A DNA stretch of 64,000 nucleotides from Paraspadella gotoi (lineage: Eukaryota > Chaetognatha): NCBI GenBank assembly GCA_051294375.1, contig CM119263.1:12317723-12381722 (forward strand), written 5' to 3'. Shown here piece by piece: positions 48,661 to 62,641 of the stretch. How positions within the stretch are numbered: the first letter of the stretch is position 1; the number at the start of each line of letters is the position of its first letter. A model generated the notes under the pieces. That model saw only the letters and a program-made list of their open reading frames with translations, made no database searches and was not told the origin of the DNA. The position numbers were made by a program, and so were the translations under genes.

Positions 48661-50252
48661 GCGAAAACGATCATAGCTATGATAATTTTTTTTTATATCT
48701 TCTCCACTACTCCCAAGAGGAGACGGCAATAAAATAAACGAGAGATCTAACATCGAATTAGGGACGAGGCGCCAATCAGTTTACTCTGTTTATGTTTTGT
48801 TTACGTTCTGCCTTTACGACTCTTATCGCCTCGTTGGAGAGGATCGAACGGGATTCGGGTCCTCGAGGGTCGACGTCGTCTCGCCGCGGCTCCGTTCTCG
48901 TTATCGGCTCCGCGGCGTCGCTGTCATCTGTAGTACTATCTAGGAAAAAAGTATATCACATATTTAATAAAGGATCTCTACTCGAAAACTTGTTTGATTT
49001 TAAAAAATTATAATATTTCTAAATTTACATTGAATTTTTTTTTCAGTAACTTCCTTTCATTTCTTTGTAGGTCAAATCGTTTAGAAGTTACAGCCAAAAA
49101 AATATTGTTACTTCAAATTAAAAATATTGAAAAAAATCATATTTAGTTTTCTACCATTTTTGGTATTTAGTTATATATTTTTATTTCAAATAGAGTTAGT
49201 TATTTTTTTAAATTTTTTTAATTTGGTAATGCTAAAGGCCTTGCACCTATTTTTGGTTCAAAAAAGTGCTATTATAGTTTTCAGAAAAGAGGGAAAGATG
49301 CGCTACATAAACATCAGGGCTGAAAAGAATTGCGTTAAAGATGTGGAAAAATTTTTTACTGTCATACCTGAATTTGCTGTATGAGAGCATACCCAGATGA
49401 ATGCAGGCAGTAGTCAATACCAAAAAGGGCATAACAAATATTGAGAATATTTTACCCATGTTTTACATACTTTTTATTGAATAAATGAATTATGTGATAT
49501 ACTTTTTTCCTCGATAGTATGCTGCGACTTTACCCTCATTCGTGTTATTTGTTGCTGTTGTGTGGTGGTGTTGTTGATAGTACCGTCCTCATTATATTGT
49601 GTCGCTGTCATCATCGTCACTTTTTACTCTCATCGACGTCTATTTCACCGACGACATCTTCAACATTCCCAACGAATGGTTGTCATTCGTGGAATTCGTC
49701 ATGGTCGTCATCATCATCGTCGTCGTCGTCGTTCTTTTACTGGCAGCGTCGATTTCGTGTCGTTGTTGTTTTAAGTAACCGGTTAAAATAGACTACTAGT
49801 TTATCCACAAGTTCATGATCTTGCGTGACATTCACTTAGAAACTCAGTCTTCCAAAGTTAACAACCCTAAATACGTACTTTCTTTGTGCTTTTTGATGGT
49901 ATCACCCGCTGATGACACGTTATATAGTCTTTCCCGACGCTGACAACTCCGTAAACTACCAATGATTTAAGTACGTAGTTTTTCATCCTCGTAATCCTAC
50001 TAAGTTACGAACCAATGAATATATAGAACACTACTAGTTCCATAATCCATATTTACGATGCGCTTAAGAGAATATAAATATTTCTTTTATTTAAAATCCG
50101 AGTAAATGTTTCTGAGCCTTCGTTTCTTGTTTGGCAACCCCCAATGCGAAATAAACAAAGACCGCGGCCGCGGCAAAAGTGATTCTCTCTTTTGTGAGGT
50201 CAAGTCTCGCTCGTTCGTCGAACCTGTGATGACAAAGGTGAAAGAGATGGAA
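48661..50252. other. Non-coding stretch, no gene seen
   Basis: It includes a CpG-rich patch at 48,830-48,930 and TCA/TCG repeats at 49,695-49,733. Neither gives a splice-consistent exon. Confidence 0.4.
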
Positions 50253-50275
50253 CCTTCGATTGTTTTCATCGAAGG
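50253..50275. other. Perfect hairpin, 8-bp stem
   Basis: CCTTCGAT and ATCGAAGG are separated by seven bases. It is isolated, with no U-run or flanking gene that would explain it. Confidence 0.6.
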
Positions 50276-50376
50276 CACTGAGAAAGATTTAATAACATTA
50301 TTTTCATCTCTTTATGTACATGTATTAATCAACGTATACTTTATCCCAATCTTACATTTGGATGTAAAACAAACTT

Positions 50377-51676
<1,300 letters not shown>

Positions 51677-52190
51677 TCAACAATGTTTGAGATGTACTAA
51701 GCGACAAAAAAAAAAAGTCAGAAGTCGGAAGCGAATAAAGATGTCAGCCGCGCATCGTAGTTCCTCATTGAAGAGTCGCCTCCCAACGACCGAGGCGTAA
51801 ACAATACCTGACGATGAAGTTTCACCGTTAAAAATGACGCCGCCCGCGTAACGGAATTCTCCAAGCCTCGTTCCCATTTTCTCCGTGTTTATGACCACGC
51901 CCGCTGCGCCCGCGGCGTCATATTCCGGGGCCGTTTTCCTCATCGTAACAGCGCCACCAGGCGTCGCCTACAAATGGCGGAAGTTGATAAATCGGGTCGG
52001 TGCGACCGAACCTTTTCCCCGGGCTCGAGGCAACATAGACGATCAAATCTGACCTTTTTAGATTCGCTTGGTTGCTTGTCTTGGTTTCTTGCTTGATTTT
52101 TTTTTTTTTCTTGTTACTTTCCTTCCAGATAATAGCCATGAGATACCATAAAGAATGTACTGGGAGGAAATTTCCTCATACTTTGAAGAA

Positions 52191-52239
<49 letters not shown>

Positions 52240-52480
52240 TCAGGGTATAAAAAATGCCGGATGACGTTTTGTCGATTTTGTCTTTTGGGATCAGCGACGT
52301 CAAAGAGCACGTCGCCCTGAGACGCGGCGAGGAATAAGAATCGGCAGTGGAAAAATGAAGAGCCGGGCGGAATGCGGGGGGAGACGGATCAGCCCGACAG
52401 GGAGAGGAGCGGCGCCGGAAAAGTTTGGCGCGTCGGGATCGTAAATGTACCATCGTGGGGTCGGGATTCCGTTTTGGGGC
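51677..52480 (-). other. GC-rich block with coding-like minus-strand segments
   Basis: Three GC-rich stretches have plausible protein on the minus strand: PTPRWYIYDPDAPNFSGAAP (~52,430-52,480), DLIVYVASSPGKRFGRTDPI with PPFVGDAWWRCYDEENGPG (~51,920-52,040), and EYDAAGAAGVVINTEKMGTR with LGEFRYAGGVIFNG (~51,830-51,925). The last two are in different frames within a few bases of each other, and no clean splice chain was found. They may be a decayed gene, an error-broken one, or chance open frames in CpG-rich DNA. On the plus strand an ATG at 51,974 (MAEVDKSGRCDRTFSPG) is an alternative. Confidence 0.25.
52194..52236. repeat. (GA)n microsatellite
   Basis: A 43-bp pure GA tract. Confidence 0.95.
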
Positions 52481-52957
52481 TTCTTTTTTTCATAATAATA
52501 CTTTTTTTCTTTGACTTTCCATAATAGGTAATGAAATATTTCGTGTTTGCACCGTATTTGCACCCTACTGTATAATGTGTAGTGAATATGCTCTCCCCTT
52601 TTGCCTCAACATTTTTCTCTCTCTACGTCAACTAACGAGAAAAATTATCTGACATTTGATTCTTGACTCGTTTTCATCGTCATGACCTTTTGTTTTTCCC
52701 TCCTGCTTCTTATTCTTATCTATTATTCTTCTCTATCTGACGCTTTTAACTTTCTTTCTTCCCCCTAGCTATCTCTCTCAGTCTTCTTTTCTCTTTTCTT
52801 CTCGTTCTTCCTTCCCTTTACCATCGTATTCTCACGTTTCTTTCAACTCTTGTCTGCGGAGTTAACCAACACAAACCTTTCAGTTTCTTTCTGGTGAGGC
52901 TCGTCCTTCTTAAAGATTAACCATCACCATTAAATCCGTTTCTCCGATCCTTTTCCT

Positions 52958-52959
<2 letters not shown>

Positions 52960-53022
<63 letters not shown>
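52960..53022. repeat. (CT)n microsatellite
   Basis: About 60 bp of pure CT, 350 bp upstream of the first recognised exon of the triple-module gene. Confidence 0.95.
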
Positions 53023-53030
<8 letters not shown>

Positions 53031-53372
53031 TTGATGGGTTTCCATTGCGTTTCTCTCCTTGTTCTGTGTTTACGTCCGGTTCTCTCAGAAGAATATCATT
53101 TACCAAAATAAAAAAAACAAGTCGCTAACGGAAAAGTGTTCAGAATATCATTTAACAATTAGCAGCGAGTGATGTGTTTTTCTTCATTCAATTTTCCTTC
53201 CAAAGAATGGTTTTATGAGTAATATTCAAAGATTCAGAAAGATAAATTACGGAAATGTAGAAGATCGACTAATTTTAAAAGACAGAAAAGATAGATCTAG
53301 AGACAGAGTATAGATAGAGTATAGTTAGAGTGAGATACGATGAAGTTAAACGTATAAATTTCTCTTTTTCAG

Positions 53373-56099
53373 ACCTTTGACGATGGGAGCGGAGGAGTCG
53401 AGCCACTCCGTGCCCCTTCCCCCTCCCCCGACGCCCAACTTTCCCTACTTCTGCTTTTCCCTTTTTGAAGACACGATTCATCTCATTTACGCCGGCGAAA
53501 CGGAGATTCACATTTTTCTGGAAACCATCAAAAAGGTGAATGGAATTCAATGTTTGACAGATCCGGGGTTTTTTTTTCGCTCGTCTTTTTCCTTTTTTTT
53601 TTTTACTTTTCCCTCGATAATATTCCTTAAAATCTTTAAAACATTAAGACTTTCAATAAAAAAAAGTGTTTTTTTGACTAATTGTTTGTCTTTATTCCAG
53701 CTATGGCCGCCTGGCATAGACCATCACAAACCCGCCCTGGAGAACGCCTACAAAATCGTTGTAAGCGCGTCCCCCTTTGCTTCTGGTTCGTCGAAGAAAC
53801 TGGCGATTCTACAGAAAAACATGATCGCAGGTCGGTTCAGTTTCATCAAGTTGAAGAGACAGTAATTATTGTTATGTGTTAGTGACAGAACCGTTCAATA
53901 CAAGCAGTCCCTGAGCTTCGATTCAGGCTGTAACACCATGTTACAGGCGGGTTAAGCGCCCCGTCCCTCTTAACTGCTAGGCGGCCACCGGGCTAGAACC
54001 CCGGACCTTTGGGTTGGGAGGCTAATGACTTGCCTCCGGCACCAATGGCCGCTGATGAACGGTTGGTGGATTTTAGTCCACCATAAAGTCAATGTGAGGA
54101 AAGGTACGTTAAAGAACGACCCGGTTGACAAATTCGCACTCTCCTTGCAGAGATCATCTACCAATTGGGGAAACTCGGTTGGCAGCCCTTGGCTTCGAGC
54201 GACTTGAAGCGCGACTGGGAAGTGCCGACCATTCTGATGGAGAGGACGACGACGCCGATCGACGGCGACGAGGTGGACAAGCTCCACGTCGTCGGCATAA
54301 GCAGCACCGACAGCCTCCAACTCCTCAACACCGACACGAGGATCAATGGGCTCGTCAAGGACGCCATAAGGTGCTGCTTGACGGGCTTGTGGTTGGCAAC
54401 TAATTGATCAAGACAGGAAGGGATGTATGTATGAATGTAAGCAGTGATGTTTGGTAAATAAAGTGAATGTTAGAAACTTTCGTGAAGGGTAAATTTTAAA
54501 ATAAATCGACAAAGAAAATTTAAGAACGGGCGATGTAACTGGCGTCTTTCAAAATCCTTTTCTCATTTAGAAAAAAAAAAACAGGAAACTTTCTCTCTGC
54601 CTCCCGAAGTAAATAAATTTTCTTTTATCGCGTGAAAGGAACTTTTTTTTAAAAACTCGATTAAAAAGGAGTGCGAAGTTAGAAAATATACTGAGAAAAT
54701 AAGTCATCGATTATCCGAAAGATAAACTGTTTTAATAGAAACGCCTACGCCTCTGGTGCCCCAGAGTCATCCATGGGCATGGGAGGTCGTTACTATCCCA
54801 CGCTGCTTTTTAATCTTTCGATTTGAACGTCTTTCTTTCAACACCCCCCCACTCTGGCTCCAGACACGAACATTAACATGCCACAAAACGTTGACAATAT
54901 TTACCGATTGTATTTTCTTAAATTTCTTCATATTTTCTAAACGTAAAAATATAAAAAGCTGAACAGAATGAGCTATTTCCAAAGGTCAACTAACTTAAGT
55001 TAGCCTTTTCAGCATGATTTTTATATCAGCTATTTAAAAATGCAAATCGACTTTTTGGATATTATGATGTTTTTACATTTTTTTAAAAGTTTATTTTATT
55101 TTTATTAGCTGAAAATTGTATCCCAATTAAAACTAAAATTTCAATAAACCGAATTTCAATAATAAAAAGGTACATTTTTTAACTGAACAAATAAGTTATA
55201 TTTTAAGTATATTTTTTAAATATATAAAAATAATTAAAAGTCCTTTATTTACTTCTAAATATAATATGTTAAGGTTCAGTTTTTTATGATCATTTTGAGA
55301 CTATCTTTGTCGTTATCATGTTTTCCCTCAATTGTGAATAAAATAAGTTTTAAGTTAAAAAGTAAAAGCTTTTGAATTCTTAAATTATTCCTGCCAAGTT
55401 GGACAACGCCGTTTCTTCATTAAAATACTCGCTTTTAGCAGAAATTAAAAAAAATATTTTCTAGAATGGTTCTAGAACAGTTTTTAACGGTCTTTTAAAT
55501 TTTTTTCTACGTATTCGGAGCGAGAGTCAATTCTTTTGTGGCATTTCTTCGACATTCCATCTCCTTCGCGCTCCTCACTTGGCCCTTCCGCCCTTCCCCT
55601 TACCCCACCTCCATTTCCAGGGCGGCGTGGATTCATCCGATTCAGAGGGAAAAGGAAATCAAACACGAAGGAATCGTCTGCCTCGAACTTAAAATGGGAG
55701 GCGAAATGTGGGGAGAAGGAGTGGATGATGAGGAGGCGCTTTTCGCCAGAAAGGTGGGCAAGACTGGGTACCGGGCACGTCGAGGCAGGGAGCCAAGAAG
55801 GAGATTTCCTGGCAGAATGTTGGCCAGGTGGTTGTAATGTGAAAGTCTTTGGCGGAAAGTTGGGCTTTGGTAGGTTGCTCTTATGAAATAAATTTCGATG
55901 CCAAAAAAGGACTTACATTTTTATACATTACCGGAAATTCGCTTTCTCAAGCTTTATCGATTAGAATGACTGCTTGACTAATCGTCTGTCTGTGCCTCAC
56001 GAGTGGAGCAGACCAATGACCATTAATAAATGTACGCAGAAACTTCTTCCTTTCCTCTTTGGCGGAGAAGAAGGTTTCCCAAATCGTTTTGAGTTTTAA

Positions 56100-56147
<48 letters not shown>

Positions 56148-58341
56148 TTCGTGTCCTCTGTTCTCACACCATCTATCTCTCTCCATTACTGGCAGGGGTT
56201 CCTGCAGTGAGACATGGGTTTTCTCACCGGAGATGTGATTTAGCTCCGTGAAGGGTGGATCAGACGATAGTGTGACCTTCTCCCTCACGGTTAAACAATC
56301 ATTTCTGCGCTCTCTCTCTTTCTTTCTCTCTCTTTTCCCAACTCATAACCTTGGCGACCTCGGACCTCAAGTTTGACCCTAAAAGTAGGAAAAGGAATTT
56401 AAGTCCGTCCATTTCTACTTGGTCTGACGACATCGAAGTCGACGACGTCGACGACGACGACGTAGATTTTCTTGTCGAGACGACGACGCGTACGAAGTTG
56501 CTGGCGAGGATGACAATGTTGACATGGTTATTATAAGTTGACGGTGACATCTACGGCAATGACAAATTGACAATAACAACACCGACACAGATAATATACT
56601 AAAAGAGGAGAGAGCCTTCCAGGAGAAAGCAAAAAGAAAAAGTTTTCGAGGCAGCAGTTACCTAGTATTAGTTTAATTCACGACTTTATTTAGCATTTAG
56701 CATTCTCGACCCTAACGAAATTACTGATAAAATTTAATTCACGAATGAGTATAAAAGTTACAAATAAAGATAAAAACTTTTTTTTTTCTTTTTTTTTTCG
56801 CTGGTTTCGGAAAGCTTTATATTTTCACGAACAACAGAATAATATGAACAATGGAATAAAGAAAGAGGGGGGAAAAAAGAAAAAAGCCTTTAAAAATGCA
56901 AATAAAAAGGGGAAAAGAGGGATCTTTTGAAAGAACAGGCAATAAACGTCGCGCCGTCATTCAGAGAACCTCACCTCGCCTTACCCCTTCTCTCCTACGC
57001 CCTCTTTAACTCCCACCAGACACCACCCTTACCGCATCCCGTTTCTTCATCTTTTTTTTATGTCGACTCGAGTTAAAGTTTAACCGAGAAAAGGTTTATT
57101 ATCACGCGATTGCTCACTTTTCTCATTTTTAAACCGGGGCGAAAAAGACGACGTCGAAGGTGACACTAACGATGACGAACTATATGGCGCATACTATATA
57201 GTATGTATATTTTTTAAATTACGTCGTATTTTTTAAAAATAATGAAAAACTTTCTAACTTTATTAAGATGCTTTCATGAAATTGCAAAAAATAAAAAAAA
57301 TTTAAAAAAACGCATGTAAAGAGAGGTCGTACGCGTGCAATACTTGGCGTCGTTATGTAAATACTGATCATTGTTAGTTCGTTGCCAACCATTTAGAAAA
57401 GCTCAGTACTGTCAAAATGAACGCCAGGGATCGCCCGTTAACGGAAGATATTAAGATATTTTCTACACTCCCCTGAAGACGCTTACTAAGTTCTTAACAA
57501 CCACATCAACCACCACATCCTCATCAATTGACGATTACATCAACAATTACATTATCAACTTGGCGTTTTGGAGATAGATATAATTCCAGCTGAGGCTAAC
57601 TAAGACAGTACTAAATAACGCAAGTCTAGGCGGAATTTTGTAACTCCCAAAATGCAATCCCTGGGAACGAACAACTTTGGATTCTTAATTATTGCGTTCT
57701 GTCGACGCGACATTGTTTCTCCTTGGCACGCTGCAAGGGGCGTTGCCGAGGAGATATATGATATTAGTTCTTTATCGTTTCGCATCATATCATATCAGTG
57801 AACCGAGTGTTTTTCCACTCTGATGAAACTCCTAGTTTTCTCTCAATGGAACATCCGTTGCGCTGCGCACTGCGCACTGCGCTGACTCGACAATTAATGA
57901 CGATCATGGAAGATCCACGTTCAACAATCAACTCCAAATGACAAACGATAAAAGACCAACCATGTACTTCTCTAATGACAATGTCACAAAGACCAAAGCC
58001 GCCAACCACCAAAGTAACGCTGACAACCAGCGATGAATACAAGAGGGCATGAGCTACAATAATTGCCAAAAGCCAAAAGCCACCAACAGCAATAATGACG
58101 AGGTCCCAAAGATCATTGAAAGACATTGAACCATCGCAACCGAGAACGATAAACGAGAGCAGACAACCGATATACGATGAGCGACAGACAGTAAACCGTC
58201 TGTCAGAAACGATTCGCCGATAGGTTTCCCGACGTTGAACGTCGTTAAATCTAGAAAAGAGGAAGGGACAAAGAAGGAAGGAAATTAAAAGAAAAAACTT
58301 TAATGACTTTAATGAGGGGGAGGGTTGAAGAAATAAAAAAG

Positions 58342-58424
<83 letters not shown>

Positions 58425-60390
58425 AGGGAGGAACGCAAAAAATAAAATACGAACAAAGAGAAGAAATAAAAAAGCATGCAAAGAAACAGAGACAAAATTT
58501 AAAAAAAAAATGGAAAAAGAATCTTTAGAAACAAGCCAGGCAACAAAGCAGAAAAACAAATAAAAAAATTCTCGAAAAGCCAGACGTCACAACCGTCCGT
58601 TTTTCCCTAACGAAAAAATAAGAGTTTCCTCCCGATTAGCGTTCGACGTTTTTTGGGAACCTCGCCAGAGATCTCTTCCACCCTTCAAAAGTCATCCTCC
58701 TCCTTTCAAAGAGAACTCGAGCCTTGGCAAATTTCCCATTTGCCCCTATCCCCCTTTCCCATTTGCCCCTTTTCAGATCATGCGAGCGATCGCGGTCCTT
58801 TTAGGCCAATCCTCGCCCCTTTACCGCTCTTCGTTGAATTCATTGTGGACGCATCCCTTAAGAGCGTTTTATTCTGAATTGGACTCTTTTGAAGTCTCTT
58901 CACTTTTCGTTAATCATCTTCCATGAAAAAAAAACGAAAGTGTTGCGTTTACGACGTGAAATAGGGTACCGTCAAACTACATTAAAAATACCTAAAAACA
59001 GACGAATCGAAACGACCGACCGACCAAAAGTATCTGTTGTAGAAATGCGACGTTGTTCGTCTAAAGAGACCCCACTTCAGATGCCAAGTTTTTTGAGAGA
59101 AGACAGACTCTTATCTCGTTGGGGAAAACGGGGGGGGGCGCGGTTGTGGGATAGCGGTTAGGGCTTCAATTTTTTTTCCGCCTGGAAGCACCTCCCACAG
59201 TCCCACACCATGAATACTCGTTAGTGTTTTCAACGAATAATCTGAATTGGTGGTTATTTTTTTTTTTAAAGTTACTCGTTAATGATATTAGGAAGCTTTA
59301 ATTATTTTTAAATTATTATTTTTTATATTTTAATCAACGATTCCTTACCCAGACCCTGACGACGATCGTGGAGACCCTTTCCTCGAAAGGGTTGAAGCGG
59401 TTCGCCAACTTCAACACCAAGACTCGCGGTGTCAGCGACGACGAAGGCAACGCCGACACGCTTTTCTTCGTCAAGGACGTCGCCCACCCCGAGCGGGAGG
59501 CCAAGATGTTTACGGTATGGAATGAGAGAAGAAAGAGGGGGCGCCTACCTTTAAAAGGTTTTAGTTTTAAAGAAAGAAAAAATTGAAATAAATGGTTTTC
59601 ATGAATGTTATTCGAGTTTCCATGCGACATTTTCTCTTGATGCGCAGCGGATTGAATTAGTTGAGTTCGAAAGGACTTCGATAGTCTTCCATAAATTAAT
59701 AGGTCGACTTATAGTTATGTATCGCTTTGCTTAGTGAAAGTGCGTTAGTTTTCGTTTGTATTTATGAATGGTGAAGAATAAAAAACGAAACGAACAAAAA
59801 CGAATTACTCTAAAAGAGAGCAAAAAAAAACTATGTCTTTGTGAATGAGATTAGATGCACTTAAGTTCTAGGCGTTTTAAGGAGTTTCTAATACTAATAC
59901 TATTACTAACGATTTCGGCTTTCTTGTTTTTAGGTGAAAATAGGAAAATCGTTTAGTTTGTAGTCTGGCTTGTTGCCATCCGTTCGTTTCCAATTTCTTT
60001 CCCCTCATACCTATTCCCTAGCATTTTTGATATTTTTAATTGTTTAAACCGTATTTTGTTGTTACCATCTGTCGTCCGTTGCAGTTGTTTTCGGAGGAAA
60101 TTATAAATTCATAAACCAATTCGTGTCATGAATTAAATCCCTTTTTTCTCTCATTCGGCGTTGGTTCAAATATATTCAATTCCCGATTGGTTTACTCCTC
60201 ATGTCGGGTTTATTCATCCGGCATAAATCCCATTTTTAAATCGGCATTTTCTCATTTTTCTTTTTAATTAATGAAACTAGAGAAGGCGTGTCTTTGGTTT
60301 TCTCTTTCTCGGCAGTATTTTTCTATGAAAGAACCATTTATCATTTGCAATTTTTTCTCTGTATGTACAAGCATCTCCTCTTTTCGTCTT

Positions 60391-60421
<31 letters not shown>

Positions 60422-60679
60422 CCCCAACTCCATCTCTATCTATCTCTCTCCGATTTCTCGAAAAGCTTTGCCATTAAATTACTTTTTAATTTGCCTCTCT
60501 CCCTCGGTCTCTTTTTTCCCCGCCAGATGGATCTGCACGGTTACGACGAGATTCGGATGATAGACGCTCCAGCCCCCGTCCCTGACATCATGAAGCACGT
60601 GATAGCGAAGCACTGGAGGCACGGACTGAAGCAGGATTCGGAACCAGTAAAGAGACACGGCCACGAGTGGCACGTCATG
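53373..60679 (+). CDS. Protein with three tandem copies of an unrecognised ~110-residue module (partial at both ends)
   Basis: Six exons agree in phase at every join: 53,373-53,535, 53,701-53,831, 54,151-54,370, 55,621-55,753, 59,353-59,514 and 60,527-60,679, all GT-AG. Module 1 runs DTIHLIYAGETEIHIFLETI, LWPPGID, PFASGSSKKLAILQKNMIAE, QLGKLGWQPLASSDLKRDW, TILMERT. Module 2 runs TDSLQLLNTDTRINGLVKDA, AAWIHPIQ, GGEMWGEG, TLTTIVETLSSKGLKRFANF, TLFFVKD. Module 3 runs YDEIRMIDAPAPVPDIMKHV, HWRHGLKQ, HGHEWHVM and continues past the window's recognised exons. The shared pattern is D-x-[IL]-x-[LM]-I followed by a helix, then W-x3-[IL], then a second helix and a G-[WL] strand ending in a hydrophobic-plus-basic edge. 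No signal peptide or membrane segment, so probably intracellular. Function unknown. Exon 1 begins with the tail of something earlier, so more exons lie upstream. The fourth intron is 3.6 kb. Confidence 0.7.
53981..54052 (-). other. tRNA-like 72-nt sequence in intron (tRNA-derived repeat or tRNA pseudogene)
   Basis: Read on the minus strand, a perfect 7-bp acceptor stem (GCGGCCA at the 5' end, TGGCCGC at the 3' end) encloses 58 bases. The T arm is intact next to it: CCGGG, loop GTTCTAG, CCCGG. The D-arm region starts TTGGTG like many tRNAs. The anticodon stem does not pair, so it is unlikely to be a working tRNA. Such sequences are typical heads of SINE-type repeats. A tail may extend on the minus strand to about 53,885. 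Confidence 0.6.
54371..55620. other. Intron of the triple-module gene
   Basis: AT-rich, nothing else recognised. Confidence 0.6.
55754..59352. other. Long intron of the triple-module gene with repeats
   Basis: It contains a (CT)n tract at 56,101-56,145, a (GAC/GTC)-like patch at 56,425-56,465, a 14-bp perfect palindrome atactatatagtat at 57,191-57,204, and a (GAAA)n tract at 58,342-58,425. A 236-codon minus-strand open frame over 57,785-58,495 is partly GAAA-repeat translation and is not considered a gene. Confidence 0.6.
58342..58425. repeat. (GAAA)n microsatellite, ~84 bp
   Basis: About twenty pure GAAA units. Confidence 0.95.
60393..60413. repeat. Short (CT)n tract
   Basis: About 20 bp of CT upstream of the 60,527 exon acceptor; it contributes to that intron's pyrimidine-rich 3' end. 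Confidence 0.8.
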
Positions 60680-61056
60680 GTGAGCGAGGAGGGAGGGGAG
60701 GGGGGTAAGGAGAGGAGGGAAGGAGAGGGGGAATCGGATGAAGGGAAGGGAGGGAAGGATGCTTGGTTTTCACTTATAAATTGACCAGTTGCTTGGTGCA
60801 TCGGAGCTCAACGTATCTTTTCCTTCGATATTTGAAAGCGAATGTCGCCGGTGGTCGCGGGGTCTCGCACTACATCATCATCATAAAGGTTGCGTTGCTC
60901 GTTTCTGGAAGGAATGTGGGAACGGCGCCAGCTGGCGCCACCTGGAAATTTTGATTATTGTGAAGAAACACGAGGTCTGGGTTGATGTTGAAAACTGATT
61001 GTGAAACCGTCGCAGGCATTCCTTCTTCCTCTCTTTTTTTTCTGTTCTTTTTTTTT

Positions 61057-61057
<1 letters not shown>

Positions 61058-61087
<30 letters not shown>

Positions 61088-61089
61088 TT

Positions 61090-61129
<40 letters not shown>

Positions 61130-61130
61130 T
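61058..61130. repeat. (TTGC)n followed by (TTTC)n
   Basis: Seven TTGC units pass directly into about ten TTTC units, a compound tetranucleotide repeat differing by one base per unit. Confidence 0.95.
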
Positions 61131-61498
61131 TTTCCTTCTTTCTTTCCTACTTTATTTTATTTTTATTCTTTCTTTTTTCTATCTTTTTACAGCCATCTTT
61201 TTTGTGTAAAGAGCCATCTTCTCAAATAATGAATAATAATTTTATCATTTAATGGCATTATATTATTATATTATCATAGAGTTAAACTTGAATCAATTTT
61301 TTACAAGATGGGTAATAAATATGGTTAAAACTATTTTTAAAAATGTAAAAGATTGTTAAAAAATTTATTTTTCGATTTTTAAATCCACTTACTTCGTAAA
61401 AATTAATATCAAAACATAAATAAGTCATTTTAAAACTTTTTAACGTAAAAAAAAAAACGTTACCCGAGTCAAATAGACAATACATACAAAATATCCAG

Positions 61499-61645
61499 AT
61501 TGTATTTCGAACCAGATGCGAGGATGTGACGCTCGAGAAAGAGGAAAGCCGCAAAAAATCCCCGCATCGACTGGGAACGCACGAGGGGGATAAAGACGTG
61601 GAAGCGGGCGGAGGGGCGATTGGAGGCGATGGGTTAGGGGGGGAG
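61499..61645 (+). CDS. Candidate exon, possibly next exon of the triple-module gene
   Basis: Acceptor ATATCCAG precedes a 49-codon phase-0 open block (FRTRCEDVTLEKEESRKKSP then a Gly-rich end) closed by GAG|GTAATT. Its phase matches the end of the 60,679 exon. It does not show the small GxPW-like segment expected next in the module, so assignment is uncertain. Confidence 0.3.
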
Positions 61646-62530
61646 GTAATTCCATTGGGTGAATCGAAAGAGCAAAGGGGAAGGGAAGGCCGTGGGTGAT
61701 CGAGTTGGGGAATTTGGGTAAGGTTAGGATGCGGAGGATTGAAAATATAGATTAGAGGCGATGGGAAAGATCGAATTTGGACTCAAACTAAAATTATTAT
61801 TTTCGTTTCCTCCCTTGGGACTTTTTTGGGACAAAGACTGTCACTGCGAGAGGCGAGTGGTGAGAGTAAGGGTAATGAGGTGTAGAATTTTAATTTGTGA
61901 ATGTTCGGAATTTACATAGTAATCGGCATAAAAAACTTAAGGATGAACCTACGTAGTTTGTCCGTGAAATGAGAAGGAATGAAAAGAGAAGAAAAATAAG
62001 GAATAAATGATAAATTATTATCAGTTGTGCAGTTAGGATTAGCAATGGAATAAAGAGAAAAGTCGATGCGAAGTTGTGAGAAAGAAGAGTGAATGGTTTG
62101 ATGAGAGCTGGAACCAGGAGGAACATGGGAAGCTTTAATAGATTAAATGTGATGGAGGAAGTGACAAAAAAGCGGAGGTGGACACCAGAATGTAGATGGA
62201 GCTTTAAGTGCGGGTCCGACGGGGTGTAGGCGACATTCAAGATGACTCCTGAGATACGTAAAATAACAAAATAATTGCTAAAAGTCTCTTTTTTTCATGA
62301 AGTGGGGGCAATATAATTACATATATATATATATAAATAACTTTAACATCGTGACATAACTATTTAAGAAACATCATTAAAAATGCTACATAATGATAGC
62401 ATACCTTGATACGAATAAAAGTACTGATTAGTAGGATTGGCAGACCTTGGATGGAAAAGGGCGGAATTATATGGGAAAAGTGAAATTTTTGGCGAGTGAC
62501 GAGTTCAGGTGTCTGCGGAGGACGAGAGGC

Positions 62531-62641
62531 TTAGGCCAACTCGTATTTCCTGGCCTCTTTTGCCAAAGGATTCATTATGAGGAGGTTCAGCTTGTGGGTG
62601 AAGTCGAAATGAAACGATCCGTTGATTTGCGCGGTTTGGCG
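62531..62641 (-). CDS. Candidate terminal exon of a minus-strand gene
   Basis: On the minus strand an AAATCAG acceptor precedes 36 residues (TAQINGSFHFDFTHKL, later NESFGKRGQ in another phase) in GC-richer DNA. A competing plus-strand frame over 62,447-62,650 follows TTGGCAG. I cannot decide between strands; one of them is probably coding. Confidence 0.2.
   Translation of the reverse strand, partial: RQTAQINGSFHFDFTHKLNLLIMNPLAKEARKYELA

Noticed and set aside
57191-57204. 14-bp perfect palindrome as a regulatory site
   Set aside because: Short AT-rich palindromes arise easily by chance in AT-rich introns and nothing nearby supports a function.
57785-58495. 236-codon minus-strand open frame with hydrophobic stretches, membrane-protein-like
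   Set aside because: Its N-terminal part is the GAAA repeat read backwards and the rest lies inside an intron of a supported gene on the other strand. There is no family resemblance and the hydrophobic runs are compositional.
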